Positions 34,725 to 43,546 of a stretch of DNA of 64,000 bases are shown piece by piece. Below the pieces are notes generated by a model. The model was given only the letters and a program-made list of their open reading frames with translations, was not told the origin of the DNA and searched no databases. Location of the stretch: the NCBI RefSeq assembly GCF_024169925.1, contig NZ_JALJXF010000001.1:4621001-4685000 (forward strand), in the 5' to 3' direction. Positions within the stretch are counted from its first letter, which is position 1, and every line of letters begins with the position of its first letter. Position numbers and translations under genes: made by a program. This DNA comes from Methylorubrum extorquens. GTDB lineage: Bacteria > Pseudomonadota > Alphaproteobacteria > Rhizobiales > Beijerinckiaceae.

Positions 34725-37700
34725 GTGCCTGAGACGGAGGATCCGTCCACGATCACCCGAGACGTTCCGACTGAGCCGTGCACGAGGTTGCTGACATTGT
34801 TCAAGCGTAGCTTGCAAATGCTCTCGAAGCAGGTCGGAGCCAGGGCGATTTCCCGGCAATTCGACCTACGGATGTCCGAGGCAGGGAAGGGAGGAGGCTT
34901 CGATCACGTCTTCTACCGCCGGTACTATCCCGACCTCGCGATCCTCGGGGATGAGAGCAAAGTTCTCAAGCAGCACTACCTCAAGCATGGTCGGGCCGAA
35001 GGCCGCTCCCCGAACGCCGCCGCTCTGGTCGCCGCTCTCGAAGCCGAATGGGGAGCGTTACCGGGCGATTTCGTCCCCGAGCATTACCGTGCACTCTACG
35101 ACGATCTGGCCGGCCTGACCGAACCGTGGCAGCTCAGCGAGCATTATCTACGCTTCGGACGGTTCGAGGGGCGTGCTCACGGGGCCGATCTATCGGCCTT
35201 CGAGCAGGAATACGAGCGCATGCTCGCTGCCGGCACGGCCTTGAACGGGCGCCGCCCCGCCGAAAGCTTCGTCCATCTTCTGGTCGCCGCCCGGGTTTTG
35301 CCGGGAGCGTGGCTCGACCTCTTCGTGCTCCATGAATTCGCCTTGCTGAACGAGGGGTGGCTGACGCACCCGCCCGCCTCCCGCATGGAAGGGCTGGTCG
35401 CCTTCCTCACGGAGGGGGTGGAGCGGCTCGTCCCGATTTCGATGCGCCTGCGCTTCGATCCCAATTTCTACCGCTCGAACAACCCGGATGCTTCGACCGG
35501 CACCAGCGATGCAGATCTTTACCGTCACTGGCTCGGCAAGGGTATCCGGAAGGGCGAGCCTGCGAGCGAGGCCGCGGCGCTGGTCCAGCTCATCGGGGAG
35601 GAACGCTTTCCCGAGAGCTTCGACGAGACGGCCTACCGCTCTCTGTTGACCGAGGGGGTTGCGCCGCCGCCGGCCGGGCGGCTGAATGCCCTGCGGCATT
35701 TCATCGATACGGGCTTTCAGCTCTGGGAGCTGGAAGCCGTGCGGCAAGCCTGCTCGGCCCAACTGCTCGAGCGGATCGGCGAGTACCATCTTTCCCGTGG
35801 CAACGCGATCGCGGCCAAAGAGGCGTTCGATCGGGCGCTCAAGGCCGGCCTCGTCTCCGGCCGCCTCCATCATCGGCGCGGCGACACGCTTCTCAGGCTC
35901 AACCGCACCACCGATGCTGCGCGCGCCTTCGTGAATGCGGCGGACGTGCCGGGCGCCGTCGTGTGGAGCCACATCCACGCCATCGACGGCCTGCTCGCGC
36001 GGCCGGACAACGTACCGGAGGCGCTCGACCGCGTCCGGCGCTCGGCCGCGGATTGGCATGCCAATCCGCATTGGCGCGCTGCCGCGCACCGCGCCATGGT
36101 GGCATCCTTCGCCCGCGTCAGCGAGGAGGCGAGGGCCGACTACGCCGCCGGCCGGCGGAAGGAAGCGGACGATCGCCTCACAGCCTGCCTCGACCAGATC
36201 GAGAGCCTGATCGCGGCGGTCGATCCGCTGCCGGCACCGCTTGCCGTTCCGGCGAACGGACATATCGTCATCGTCGCCAACCGCGACCTTCCGCAATGCG
36301 ATCATTATCGCGTCGTGCAGAAGATCCAGCAGCTCGAGCATGGCGGCTGGACGGTCGAGGTCTTCAAACAGGATGAGGCCGCCGATTGTCGGCCGGCCCT
36401 CGACAGGGCATCGGCGGTAATCTTCTACCGCGTGGCAGCCTTTCCCGGCGTCCTGCACGCGATCCTCTACGCGCGCGGCCTCGGCCTGCCGACGATCTAT
36501 GAGATCGACGACATCGTCTTCGATGCGGCCCTGTTCCCGGATCCCCTGGAGAGCTTCGAGGGGCAGATCACGCCCAAGCAATATGTCGATCTGCAATACG
36601 GCGTGCCGCTGTTCCGCTACGCCATGCAGGCCTGCGACATCGGCCTCGCCTCCACGCCGGCGCTGGCCGAGCGGATGCGCCCGCTCGTCCGCTCAGGGGT
36701 CTGCCACGTCCTGCGCAACGGCCTCGACACGCGAAACCTTCCCTTCCTGCGGCGCCCCCACGCGCCCGTTTCGACCGCGGCGCTGACGATCTTCTACGGA
36801 TCGGGCACGCGGGCGCATAACAAGGATTTCAACGACTTCGCCGCGCCTGCGCTTCTCGCCATGATGGAGCGGCATCCGCATGTCCGGCTCGTGATCGCCG
36901 GCTATCTGCGCCTTGGTCCGGGCTTCCGGCGGTTCGCTCATCGTGTGCGACAGCTCGGCTTCACCGACGACGTTTCTGCCTATTGGGAGGCGCTCTCGGG
37001 GGCGGATATCAACCTCGCGGTTCTCGCGCCCGGCCCGTTTGCGGATGCCAAGAGCGAGATCAAGTGGCTGGAGGCCGCCATGTGCGGCATCCCCTCGATC
37101 GTCAGCGCGACGCGCACCTACCGGGAGATCCTGATCGATCGGCAGGACGTCCTTCTGGCCGAAACGGTTCAGGATTGGACGAAAGCGCTCGCCACGCTGA
37201 TCGACGATCCGGCCTTGCGCCGAAAGATCGGGGATCGGGCGCGAGACAAGGCGTTGGCGTCCTATGGCCTCGATGCAGCCGCCGAGGTCCTCGGAGGAAT
37301 CCTCCCTGCTCCACCTCAGAGGGTTCGACGGTCGGCCGATACGGCGTCGGATGCCCGCGAAACCTCCGCCGAGGCATGGGCTGATCTTGCTGCCGGGGAT
37401 GCGGGTCCGTCGGCTGCCGCTGCGCGATCCGTGATGCGAAAGCGCCGCGAGGGACGGCCGCGCATCCTAGTGGTCAACGTCTTCTTCCCGCCTCAGACCG
37501 TCGGGGGCGCCACCCGGGTCGTGCGCGACAACATCGACCACATCCTCGATCATGCCGCGGACCGGTTCGAACTCGCGGTGGCGGCCTCTGATATGGAAGT
37601 CGAGCCTCCCTACCGGACCCGCATCGATGCCTACCGCGGCATCCCCGTCTTCCGCATCGCCACGCCGCGCGAGCGGAACATGGACTGGCGCCCGTTCAAC

Positions 37701-38654
37701 CCGAGCGTCCGCCTGGAATTCGAGGCATTGCTCGACCGCTTCGAGCCCGATCTCGTCCATGTCCACTGCGTGCAGCAATTGACCGCCAGCGTGGTCGAGG
37801 CGGTGCGCGCCAGAGGAATTCCTTACGTCGTCACCGTCCACGACGCGTGGTGGATCTCCGACTTCCAGTTCCTCATCGACGAGGACGGGCTGGTGCAGAT
37901 GCCGTCGCCCGACCTTCTCGCCGATGCGACGAGCCGCTCCGTCACCCCGACCGGCTCCATCGCGCGCCGCCGCGGGCTGGCGCGGGTGCTCGACGCGGCG
38001 GCGGCCATCGCCGCGGTGTCGGAATCCTTTGCCGACATCTATCGCAAGGCCGGCTTCCCCCAGACGATCGCGATCCCGAACGGCGTCTCGCCGTTGACGC
38101 CGAGCGCACGGCGCGAGAACTCGTCGGGCCGCGTGCGCCTCGGTCATATCGGTGGCCGCACCGCGCATAAGGGCGCGATCCTGATCGAGGCGATCTTGCG
38201 GTCGGGCCGGTTCGAGAACCTCAGCCTGACCCTCGTCGATCACGCCCTGGCGACCGACTACGTCAGCGAGGAGACCTGGGGCGTGACCTCCGTCCGGATC
38301 GTCGGCAAGGTGCCGCAGGAGCAGATCGGCGAACTCTATGCCGACATGGATGTGCTGCTCGCTCCTTCACTCTGGCCCGAGAGTTTCGGGCTGGTGACGC
38401 GGGAGGCGCGGGCCGCGGGGCTGTGGGTCGTGGCAAGCGATCTGGGCGCGATCGGCGAGGATATCGACGAAGGCGTCAACGGCTTCCGGGTCGATGTCGG
38501 ATCTCCGGACGGGCTGCGCGCGGTGTTCCAGCGGATCGATGCCGATCCCGAGCGGTTCCGTGCGAGCCCACCGCAACCGGCGCACCCGTCCCGGACGGCC
38601 GCGGATCAAGGTGAGGATCTGATCGCTCTCTACGACAGGCTGCTCGCGCCGTAG
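34725..38654 (+). CDS. Multidomain glycosyltransferase with two GT4-like domains
   Basis: The 1,309-residue protein begins with copies of a short aromatic repeat: FDHVFYRRYYPDLAIL near residue 59, FVPEHYRALYDDLAGL near 116 and FDPNFYRSNNPDAS near 245, each followed by a HYLxxGxxEGR-type segment. A TPR-like helical stretch (about 345-480) follows. The first glycosyltransferase domain (about 510-860) starts HIVIVANRDLPQCDHYR and includes PTIYEIDDIVFD. The second (about 910-1300) starts RILVVNVFFPPQTVGG and includes APSLWPESFGLVTREA, the GT4 donor-binding region with its conserved glutamates. It is probably a cytoplasmic bifunctional enzyme of surface polysaccharide or protein glycosylation. The GTG at 34725 is the first start in frame; internal ATGs such as 34818 are alternatives. 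Confidence 0.85.
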   Translation: MPETEDPSTITRDVPTEPCTRLLTLFKRSLQMLSKQVGARAISRQFDLRMSEAGKGGGFDHVFYRRYYPDLAILGDESKVLKQHYLKHGRAEGRSPNAAALVAALEAEWGALPGDFVPEHYRALYDDLAGLTEPWQLSEHYLRFGRFEGRAHGADLSAFEQEYERMLAAGTALNGRRPAESFVHLLVAARVLPGAWLDLFVLHEFALLNEGWLTHPPASRMEGLVAFLTEGVERLVPISMRLRFDPNFYRSNNPDASTGTSDADLYRHWLGKGIRKGEPASEAAALVQLIGEERFPESFDETAYRSLLTEGVAPPPAGRLNALRHFIDTGFQLWELEAVRQACSAQLLERIGEYHLSRGNAIAAKEAFDRALKAGLVSGRLHHRRGDTLLRLNRTTDAARAFVNAADVPGAVVWSHIHAIDGLLARPDNVPEALDRVRRSAADWHANPHWRAAAHRAMVASFARVSEEARADYAAGRRKEADDRLTACLDQIESLIAAVDPLPAPLAVPANGHIVIVANRDLPQCDHYRVVQKIQQLEHGGWTVEVFKQDEAADCRPALDRASAVIFYRVAAFPGVLHAILYARGLGLPTIYEIDDIVFDAALFPDPLESFEGQITPKQYVDLQYGVPLFRYAMQACDIGLASTPALAERMRPLVRSGVCHVLRNGLDTRNLPFLRRPHAPVSTAALTIFYGSGTRAHNKDFNDFAAPALLAMMERHPHVRLVIAGYLRLGPGFRRFAHRVRQLGFTDDVSAYWEALSGADINLAVLAPGPFADAKSEIKWLEAAMCGIPSIVSATRTYREILIDRQDVLLAETVQDWTKALATLIDDPALRRKIGDRARDKALASYGLDAAAEVLGGILPAPPQRVRRSADTASDARETSAEAWADLAAGDAGPSAAAARSVMRKRREGRPRILVVNVFFPPQTVGGATRVVRDNIDHILDHAADRFELAVAASDMEVEPPYRTRIDAYRGIPVFRIATPRERNMDWRPFNPSVRLEFEALLDRFEPDLVHVHCVQQLTASVVEAVRARGIPYVVTVHDAWWISDFQFLIDEDGLVQMPSPDLLADATSRSVTPTGSIARRRGLARVLDAAAAIAAVSESFADIYRKAGFPQTIAIPNGVSPLTPSARRENSSGRVRLGHIGGRTAHKGAILIEAILRSGRFENLSLTLVDHALATDYVSEETWGVTSVRIVGKVPQEQIGELYADMDVLLAPSLWPESFGLVTREARAAGLWVVASDLGAIGEDIDEGVNGFRVDVGSPDGLRAVFQRIDADPERFRASPPQPAHPSRTAADQGEDLIALYDRLLAP

Positions 38655-39173
38655 GGTGACGCGGCATCCGCTTCGCAGACCGGGGACGACCGCTCGCACT
38701 TCGTGAAACCAGCGGCACTCCGGCCAGGACGTCTCTTGTGGGCGAGACGGCAGGAGCGGATGCGGTACGGCCGTCGCCCGCCGCGAGGGCTGCATCGAAC
38801 CGCGTCTGTACGGGGCGCGCGAGCGTGTCGAATGCCGCCGCCTCATCGGGCATTGAGATGTGATGGTTCTCCATCGGTATGTGCCGTCATCGGTCCCCCC
38901 GCACGCGCCACGAAACCCGTCCGGATGTCCGCTATGCGGCAAGTAAGGGGCGTTGCTTCCGGCCGGAACCGATTCTGGCCTTCCCCGGTGCGGCGGCTTG
39001 CCCGTCGCAACCGGGAAGGCCTTCACGTCGCTTAGCTTGAACGCGACCCTCTGTCAGAACGGGCTCGTTGCGAGCTCTTCCTTTGGTGCCCGGCCTCGTC
39101 GAGATCCGGAGCGACTTCGCCCCCGTGACCCGCGGCGCGGGGATCCGCTCGTCATCGCTCTCGGCAATCGGCG
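38655..39173. other. No supported gene
   Basis: Only short frames of doubtful coding character are seen. One plus-strand frame around 39068-39130 (ALPLVPGLVEIRSDFAPV) could be the end of a decayed neighbour of the pseudopilin remnant that starts at 39174, but this is weak. Confidence 0.4.
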
Positions 39174-39380
39174 ATGAACCCAGGGTGTCCGTCCCCGCGC
39201 GCCCGCCGCACACAGCCCGGCCCGGACAAGGAGGCCGGCTTCGTCCTCCTGTCCGTCCTCAGTATCCTCGCTGTGGTGCGCGCGATCCTGGCCGGCGTGC
39301 TGCAGCTCAGCCGGCGATGCTGTGCGACTGCTCGAAGCGGACTGGCACGGGGCTCTTACATGGCGATCCAGGGGTATGCC
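39174..39380 (+). pseudogene. Type II secretion pseudopilin (GspK-like) fragment, frameshifted
   Basis: From ATG 39174 the frame gives a short basic leader, then EAGFVLLSVLSILAVV, the Gly-Phe cleavage site and hydrophobic helix of a type II secretion pseudopilin, continuing to LQLSRR near 39318. The natural continuation DAVRLLEADWHGALTWRS is in the next frame, so one base is gained or lost near 39320. Coding similarity stops about 39370, at the 3' end of the convergent Hint-protease gene, so the rest was deleted. The GspK assignment is from the N-terminal pattern only. Confidence 0.42.
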
Positions 39381-41263
39381 TCATCCCAACCGCACTGGGT
39401 GTTCAAGCTGCTGGCGAAGACGGCCGCGAGGCGCAACCGCTCCGCTTCGACGGCCGGGCCGCCCACCATCACCGGGCGGCAGCGGCCCTTCATTTCCGGC
39501 GTGTTGAAATCCGGATCGAGCAGCGCAGAATCCTCGCCCGAGAACCAGGGGCGCGTCCCGAGATCGATGTAGCTTTCGGCCGGCAGACCTTCGGCGAGGA
39601 GGATGTCGTGAGCGTCGAGTTCGACGTGCCAGTAGGTGATCCGTTCGGTCGGAACGCGGGTGATCGACGTGCCATTGATCAGGCACATCACCGGGACGAG
39701 CACGCCGCCGCAATGGTCACCGTCCGCCCCGATCAGCACCGGATGGCCCGGTGAGAGCGTCAGGTCGCGCACGGGCAGGGAGCGCCCGCCACGGCCAGGG
39801 CCGAAGGCGCCGGCCCGTATGCGCACCGGCCACTGCTCCGACGGCGCGGCGCATTCGGCCGGCACGATCTCTCGCCGGCCGATCCAACGGATCGGGCGGC
39901 GCCCGCCCGTCGCCGTCACCGCCACTTCGCCGACCCGCAGCGCCTCGACCGGAACCTCCAGCTCGTGGGCGTCACGAACCACGCGGAACCGCGTCCCGGT
40001 CGTGAAGCAGACGGGGGTGGCGAACGCGATGTTCTGAACGTTCGTTAGGGTATCGACGGCACCTGTCACCCGATCCGTGACGATTGCGGCGTTCGCCGTC
40101 GTCCGGACGACGGTGTAGTCGGTCTCGGCCCCGGCAAAGACGACCGTGTTGGTGCCGCCGCCGCCGTCGATCCGGTTGCTGTTGGCGTTGCTGTAGATGG
40201 TGTCGTTGCCCGCGCCGCCGATCGCCGTATCGATCTGCGTGTTGTGGGCGATGCCGATGTTGTTGACGAAGCCGCCTGCGGAACTGAAGGTTCCGGCGTT
40301 GAGGTTGATCGTCGAATCGGACCCATACCCGGAAAGATCTAAAGTATTTCCGGCCCCCGCATTGTAAATCGTAACGAAGGGCGTGGTGTTGTAGGAAAAA
40401 TCGTAATAGTCCTTTGATGTTCCGGTGATATTCGTATTGAAGCCATATGTTTGGCCTCCGGAAAAGGTCGACGTCTTGGATGCGCCGTAGAGCCGCTGCA
40501 TCGCCGCGATATCCAGCATCATCGGCGTTTGAGCTTCGCTCCAGTTGCTGCCCGTGACGGGGTTTTGCGAATAAAAAGGCGTGCTGGTGTTGTCGGCGGT
40601 GAAGTATGACATGACAGACCATTGCTGGCTGTCGAAGGCATTGAGTTGATTGGCCGCTTCTACGCCCGCATTGTAGGGGCCCGCATGGCCCAATCCCAGC
40701 ATATGGCCGAGTTCATGCGTGACCGTGCTGACGCCGCGCGTCGTGAAGTCACCGAGAACACCGAAGCCCTGGTTGTCGTTCGGAATGTTGACGTTCGCCG
40801 AATAGCCCAACTGGTTCGTGGCCGGGGTGAGGACCGAGGGAATGTCGGTCGTGCCCGGGGTCGTCCGCAGCGAGCCCGGAGATGTGGTGACAGCGCCTCT
40901 GGCCGCATCGGTATCCAGCACCAGATTGGTGTTGGATGAAAGCGGGACTTCCTTGAAGCTGATGTCAGCGATATCGGCCCAGAGATTGAGTCCGTCGCGA
41001 TAGGCTGCCTGGGCCGAGGCAGACACGCCCGGCTCGAACGAGTAGGTGACGACACCGCCGGGCGTCCCCGCCTTGCTGCTGGCGCTGAGGGTGTTGCCGT
41101 CGGAGTCGTTGTTCCATTTGTTGACGAAGCTGCGGTCGGTCCAATAGGTCGGCGGATCGTTCCGACGCCAATTCCGCCAGGCGAACGAGGCGATGGCCCC
41201 ATTCTCATCGACACCCGCGAGGTAAGTCACAGCTGTCCGTTGCTCGTCCGTCAGCGTCGCCAT
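39356..41263 (-). CDS. Serralysin-like metalloprotease with C-terminal Hint domain
   Basis: The 635-residue protein begins without a signal peptide. Residues 20-245 form a metzincin protease domain with the zinc site HELGHMLGLGH at 183-193 and the Met-turn QQWSVMSYF. A serralysin-type C-terminal region follows, with RTX-like Gly/Asp turns (GGAGNDTIYSNANSNRIDGG). From Cys419 (CFTTGTRFRVV) there is a Hint domain of the Hint_2 type with the SPGHPVLIG block, then a tail containing YWHVELDAHDILLAEG shared with the two Hint proteins at 58.8-61.0 kb. RTX proteases leave by type I secretion. The Hint domain may self-cleave or transfer the protease. It lies 237 bases downstream of fecR. Confidence 0.88.
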   Translation of the reverse strand: MATLTDEQRTAVTYLAGVDENGAIASFAWRNWRRNDPPTYWTDRSFVNKWNNDSDGNTLSASSKAGTPGGVVTYSFEPGVSASAQAAYRDGLNLWADIADISFKEVPLSSNTNLVLDTDAARGAVTTSPGSLRTTPGTTDIPSVLTPATNQLGYSANVNIPNDNQGFGVLGDFTTRGVSTVTHELGHMLGLGHAGPYNAGVEAANQLNAFDSQQWSVMSYFTADNTSTPFYSQNPVTGSNWSEAQTPMMLDIAAMQRLYGASKTSTFSGGQTYGFNTNITGTSKDYYDFSYNTTPFVTIYNAGAGNTLDLSGYGSDSTINLNAGTFSSAGGFVNNIGIAHNTQIDTAIGGAGNDTIYSNANSNRIDGGGGTNTVVFAGAETDYTVVRTTANAAIVTDRVTGAVDTLTNVQNIAFATPVCFTTGTRFRVVRDAHELEVPVEALRVGEVAVTATGGRRPIRWIGRREIVPAECAAPSEQWPVRIRAGAFGPGRGGRSLPVRDLTLSPGHPVLIGADGDHCGGVLVPVMCLINGTSITRVPTERITYWHVELDAHDILLAEGLPAESYIDLGTRPWFSGEDSALLDPDFNTPEMKGRCRPVMVGGPAVEAERLRLAAVFASSLNTQCGWDEAYPWIAM

Positions 41264-41500
41264 CGCAGCCCCGGCCCTTTTCTAGAACGCCCCGACGCCC
41301 AGCCGCAGTCGAGGTTCGTGCTCCTTCTGTGTGACGAGACGGAAAAGTTGGCAGTCCCGGCCGGCGTCTTTCGATGGGCGGCGGACGCGTGATCGATCCG
41401 GTGGGCCTCCTCCGGGCCGCCCGCGGCATGGGTTCGAGACCTGCGTTCGGGAGAGCCGGCCGGCAGCGCTTCGATCGACCTTCGTCGAAGGCCGTCCTTC

Positions 41501-42487
41501 TCAGGTCGAGGACTCGATCGTTATCCAGATGCCGGCGGTCTGCGTCATCTTCGAACCGATCGAGCGAGCCAGCGTGTCCAGGGCGGCGACGGGGTCGAAG
41601 AAATTGAACACGCCGGTCGCGCGCCGGTCCCTCACCTCCGGACTCAGCCTGATGAAGCCGGCGTAGTAGGGACGGATCTGTTCGACGATGTTGGCGACGG
41701 ACTCGTCGTCGATGACGGCGAGTCCGGTCGTCCACGAAGCTTCCGCCTCGGCATCGACCTTGCTGCGGGAAAGCCCGGCGCCATCGAGGGTGAGGCGCTC
41801 GCTCGTCCAGATCTTGAGCCGCTGCCCTTCCCCCTGGAGGGTGCCGCTGCCTTTCAGGCCGGTGACGGCCAAGCGCCCGTCGCGCCGGTCGAGAACGAAG
41901 CTGCCGGCCGACGCATCGAGGTGGAACGCGCCCAGATCGACCACGAACGGGCGGCTGTCGCGCTCGGACACATCGAGCATCATCCGGCCGTTGAAGAATT
42001 CGAGCCGCCGCTCCTCCGGCGACAGTGCGACGTTGATCGAGGAGCGCGGTGCCAACACGACCTTGCTGCCGTCGGCGAGTTCGAAGCGGTCGTGCTCCGC
42101 CGTGCGGGTGTATCGATCGCTGAAGAGATCCTGCAGCGGTACGAAACGTTGCAGCGAAGCCGCGCCGATGCCACCTGCCGCGATGAGGCCGACCAAACCG
42201 CCCAGGACCGACCTGCGGTCGCGCTGTGCCGTCTGGCCATGGATCTGGGAGACCGTGCCGCGGGGAAGCCCCGAGCGGGCCAGGATGTCGAAGGGCTGAA
42301 GGCCGCCCGACATGCGGTTCCAGGCTTCGGCGTTGGCGGGACTGGCATTGCGCCAGCGGTCGAATTCGCGAAGCTGACGCTCGGTCATGTGTCCGGAACT
42401 CACGGCGACCATCCACTTGATGGCCGAGCGCCCGCTATCGTCGATCCGGGGATCGTCGATGTCGTCCTGCCGCCTGGCTTTCGCCAT
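41501..42487 (-). CDS. fecR: FecR-family anti-sigma/signal transducer
   Basis: The 328-residue protein has an N-terminal DUF4880-type cytoplasmic domain (residues 20-65, AIKWMVAVSSGHMTERQLREFDRW), a membrane helix near 95-112 (VLGGLVGLIAAGGIGAAS), the FecR domain (DRFELADGSKVVLAPRSSINVAL) and a C-terminal STN-like secretin part. FecR relays ligand occupancy of a TonB receptor to its FecI sigma factor. It follows fecI by 4 bases. The TonB receptor at 47139-49580 has the required N-terminal signalling domain and is its likely partner. Confidence 0.9.
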   Translation of the reverse strand: MAKARRQDDIDDPRIDDSGRSAIKWMVAVSSGHMTERQLREFDRWRNASPANAEAWNRMSGGLQPFDILARSGLPRGTVSQIHGQTAQRDRRSVLGGLVGLIAAGGIGAASLQRFVPLQDLFSDRYTRTAEHDRFELADGSKVVLAPRSSINVALSPEERRLEFFNGRMMLDVSERDSRPFVVDLGAFHLDASAGSFVLDRRDGRLAVTGLKGSGTLQGEGQRLKIWTSERLTLDGAGLSRSKVDAEAEASWTTGLAVIDDESVANIVEQIRPYYAGFIRLSPEVRDRRATGVFNFFDPVAALDTLARSIGSKMTQTAGIWITIESST

Positions 42488-42491
42488 TCCG

Positions 42492-43007
42492 TCAGCTTTC
42501 CATTTTTGCCAAATAGACGGCGGAAAATCCCTGGGTCATGTACTTGCTCACGGCGCTGAGCGAAACATTGAGTTCCCGGGCGATGTCCTTGTTCGCCATA
42601 CCATCGATCTGGCTCATCAGGAACGCGGACCGTGCGCGGGGCGACAGCTTGGCGAGCACCAGATCGATCTTCTGAAGCGCCTGAATGATGATGAGGCGAT
42701 CCTCCGGGGAGACATCCACGGCCTCCGGGATCGCCATGAGCGCATCCTCGTAGGCATTCTGAAGCTTCTTGCGACGGCGGGCATCGAAAATGATCCGCTT
42801 GGCGATCGTGGTCATCATGGCGCGGGGTTCGCGCACACTGGCCACGTTCGGCAGCGTCAAAAGCGACAGGAAGACGTCCGAGACGATATCTTCAGGGGCA
42901 TGGACCGTCCAGGGCTGGCGCGACAACCAAGATCCGAGCCAGGAAGAATGCTCCCGAAACAAGGTCTCGATCAGTTTGGAGTCCCGACCAACAGCAACGC
43001 TTGCCAT
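42492..43007 (-). CDS. fecI: FecI-like ECF sigma factor
   Basis: The 171-residue protein has sigma region 2 (HSSWLGSWLSRQPWTVHAPED, then DVFLSLL) and region 4 (LSPRARSAFLMSQIDGMANKDIARELNVSLSA as two parts) in the FecI pattern. Such factors switch on a TonB receptor gene when iron is scarce and the receptor is loaded. It forms an operon with fecR, and possibly with the Hint-protease gene beyond it. A Fur-box-like palindrome lies about 290 bases upstream. Confidence 0.9.
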   Translation of the reverse strand: MASVAVGRDSKLIETLFREHSSWLGSWLSRQPWTVHAPEDIVSDVFLSLLTLPNVASVREPRAMMTTIAKRIIFDARRRKKLQNAYEDALMAIPEAVDVSPEDRLIIIQALQKIDLVLAKLSPRARSAFLMSQIDGMANKDIARELNVSLSAVSKYMTQGFSAVYLAKMES

Positions 43008-43295
43008 CCAACGCCCCCGCGCTTGAAGTCCGTCCCGCGCCGCAAGGGCGAAGGCGAACCGACATTCTGTTTTAAGCTGCCCGCATGCGCTATGCGGAAG
43101 CAGATTGGTTCTTGGTTCGTGAGTCAGCTCGGTTCGGATTTATACTTTATTTCACGTTTAAACTTGCCAAAGAACACCGCTCGCATAGGCTTTCCTTTCT
43201 GCGATTGGCGCCAGCACAGACGATCACCCCTTCCTGGCATCCCGACTGCATGATGAGATGCTTCCCCAGGCTCCATGCAGCCCGCGTGCCAACAT

Positions 43296-43311
43296 ATGAC
43301 ATGATTGTCAT
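43296..43311. promoter_or_regulatory. Fur-box-like palindrome upstream of fecI
   Basis: ATGACA at 43296-43301 pairs with TGTCAT at 43306-43311. On the minus strand the site reads AATGACAATCATGTCAT and agrees with much of the classical Fur box core (AATGATAATCAT). It is in an AT-rich patch that stands out from the GC-rich surroundings, 289 bases upstream of fecI. The distance is long for direct repression, so a longer leader or another transcript is possible. Confidence 0.35.
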
Positions 43312-43377
43312 TTTTCACAATCGATGCCGGAGAAATCCAAGGCATTTTTGTCCGAACATGTCGGCCGATCGCAGATG

Positions 43378-43405
43378 AGGCCGCGTTGGCGAAACAACGC
43401 GGCCT
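43378..43405. terminator. Hairpin downstream of the ABC transporter operon
   Basis: AGGCCGCGTTG at 43378-43388 pairs with CAACGCGGCCT at 43395-43405 across a GCGAAA loop. It lies about 140 bases after the stop of the second ABC transporter gene on the minus strand and likely ends that operon before fecI. The remainder of 43008-43546 shows no supported gene. Confidence 0.55.
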
Positions 43406-43546
43406 GCGCCGAAGGGAATTACTCGGGCTGCACCTGAAGACTAAGTTGCCGTCGCACGCAAAACCGGCGACGCCTCCCGATCTTAGATCGGGCAGGCATC
43501 GGCAGGAGGGGCTGCAGCCGCCCTTGCAGCCGGGTCGGTGCCGGAC

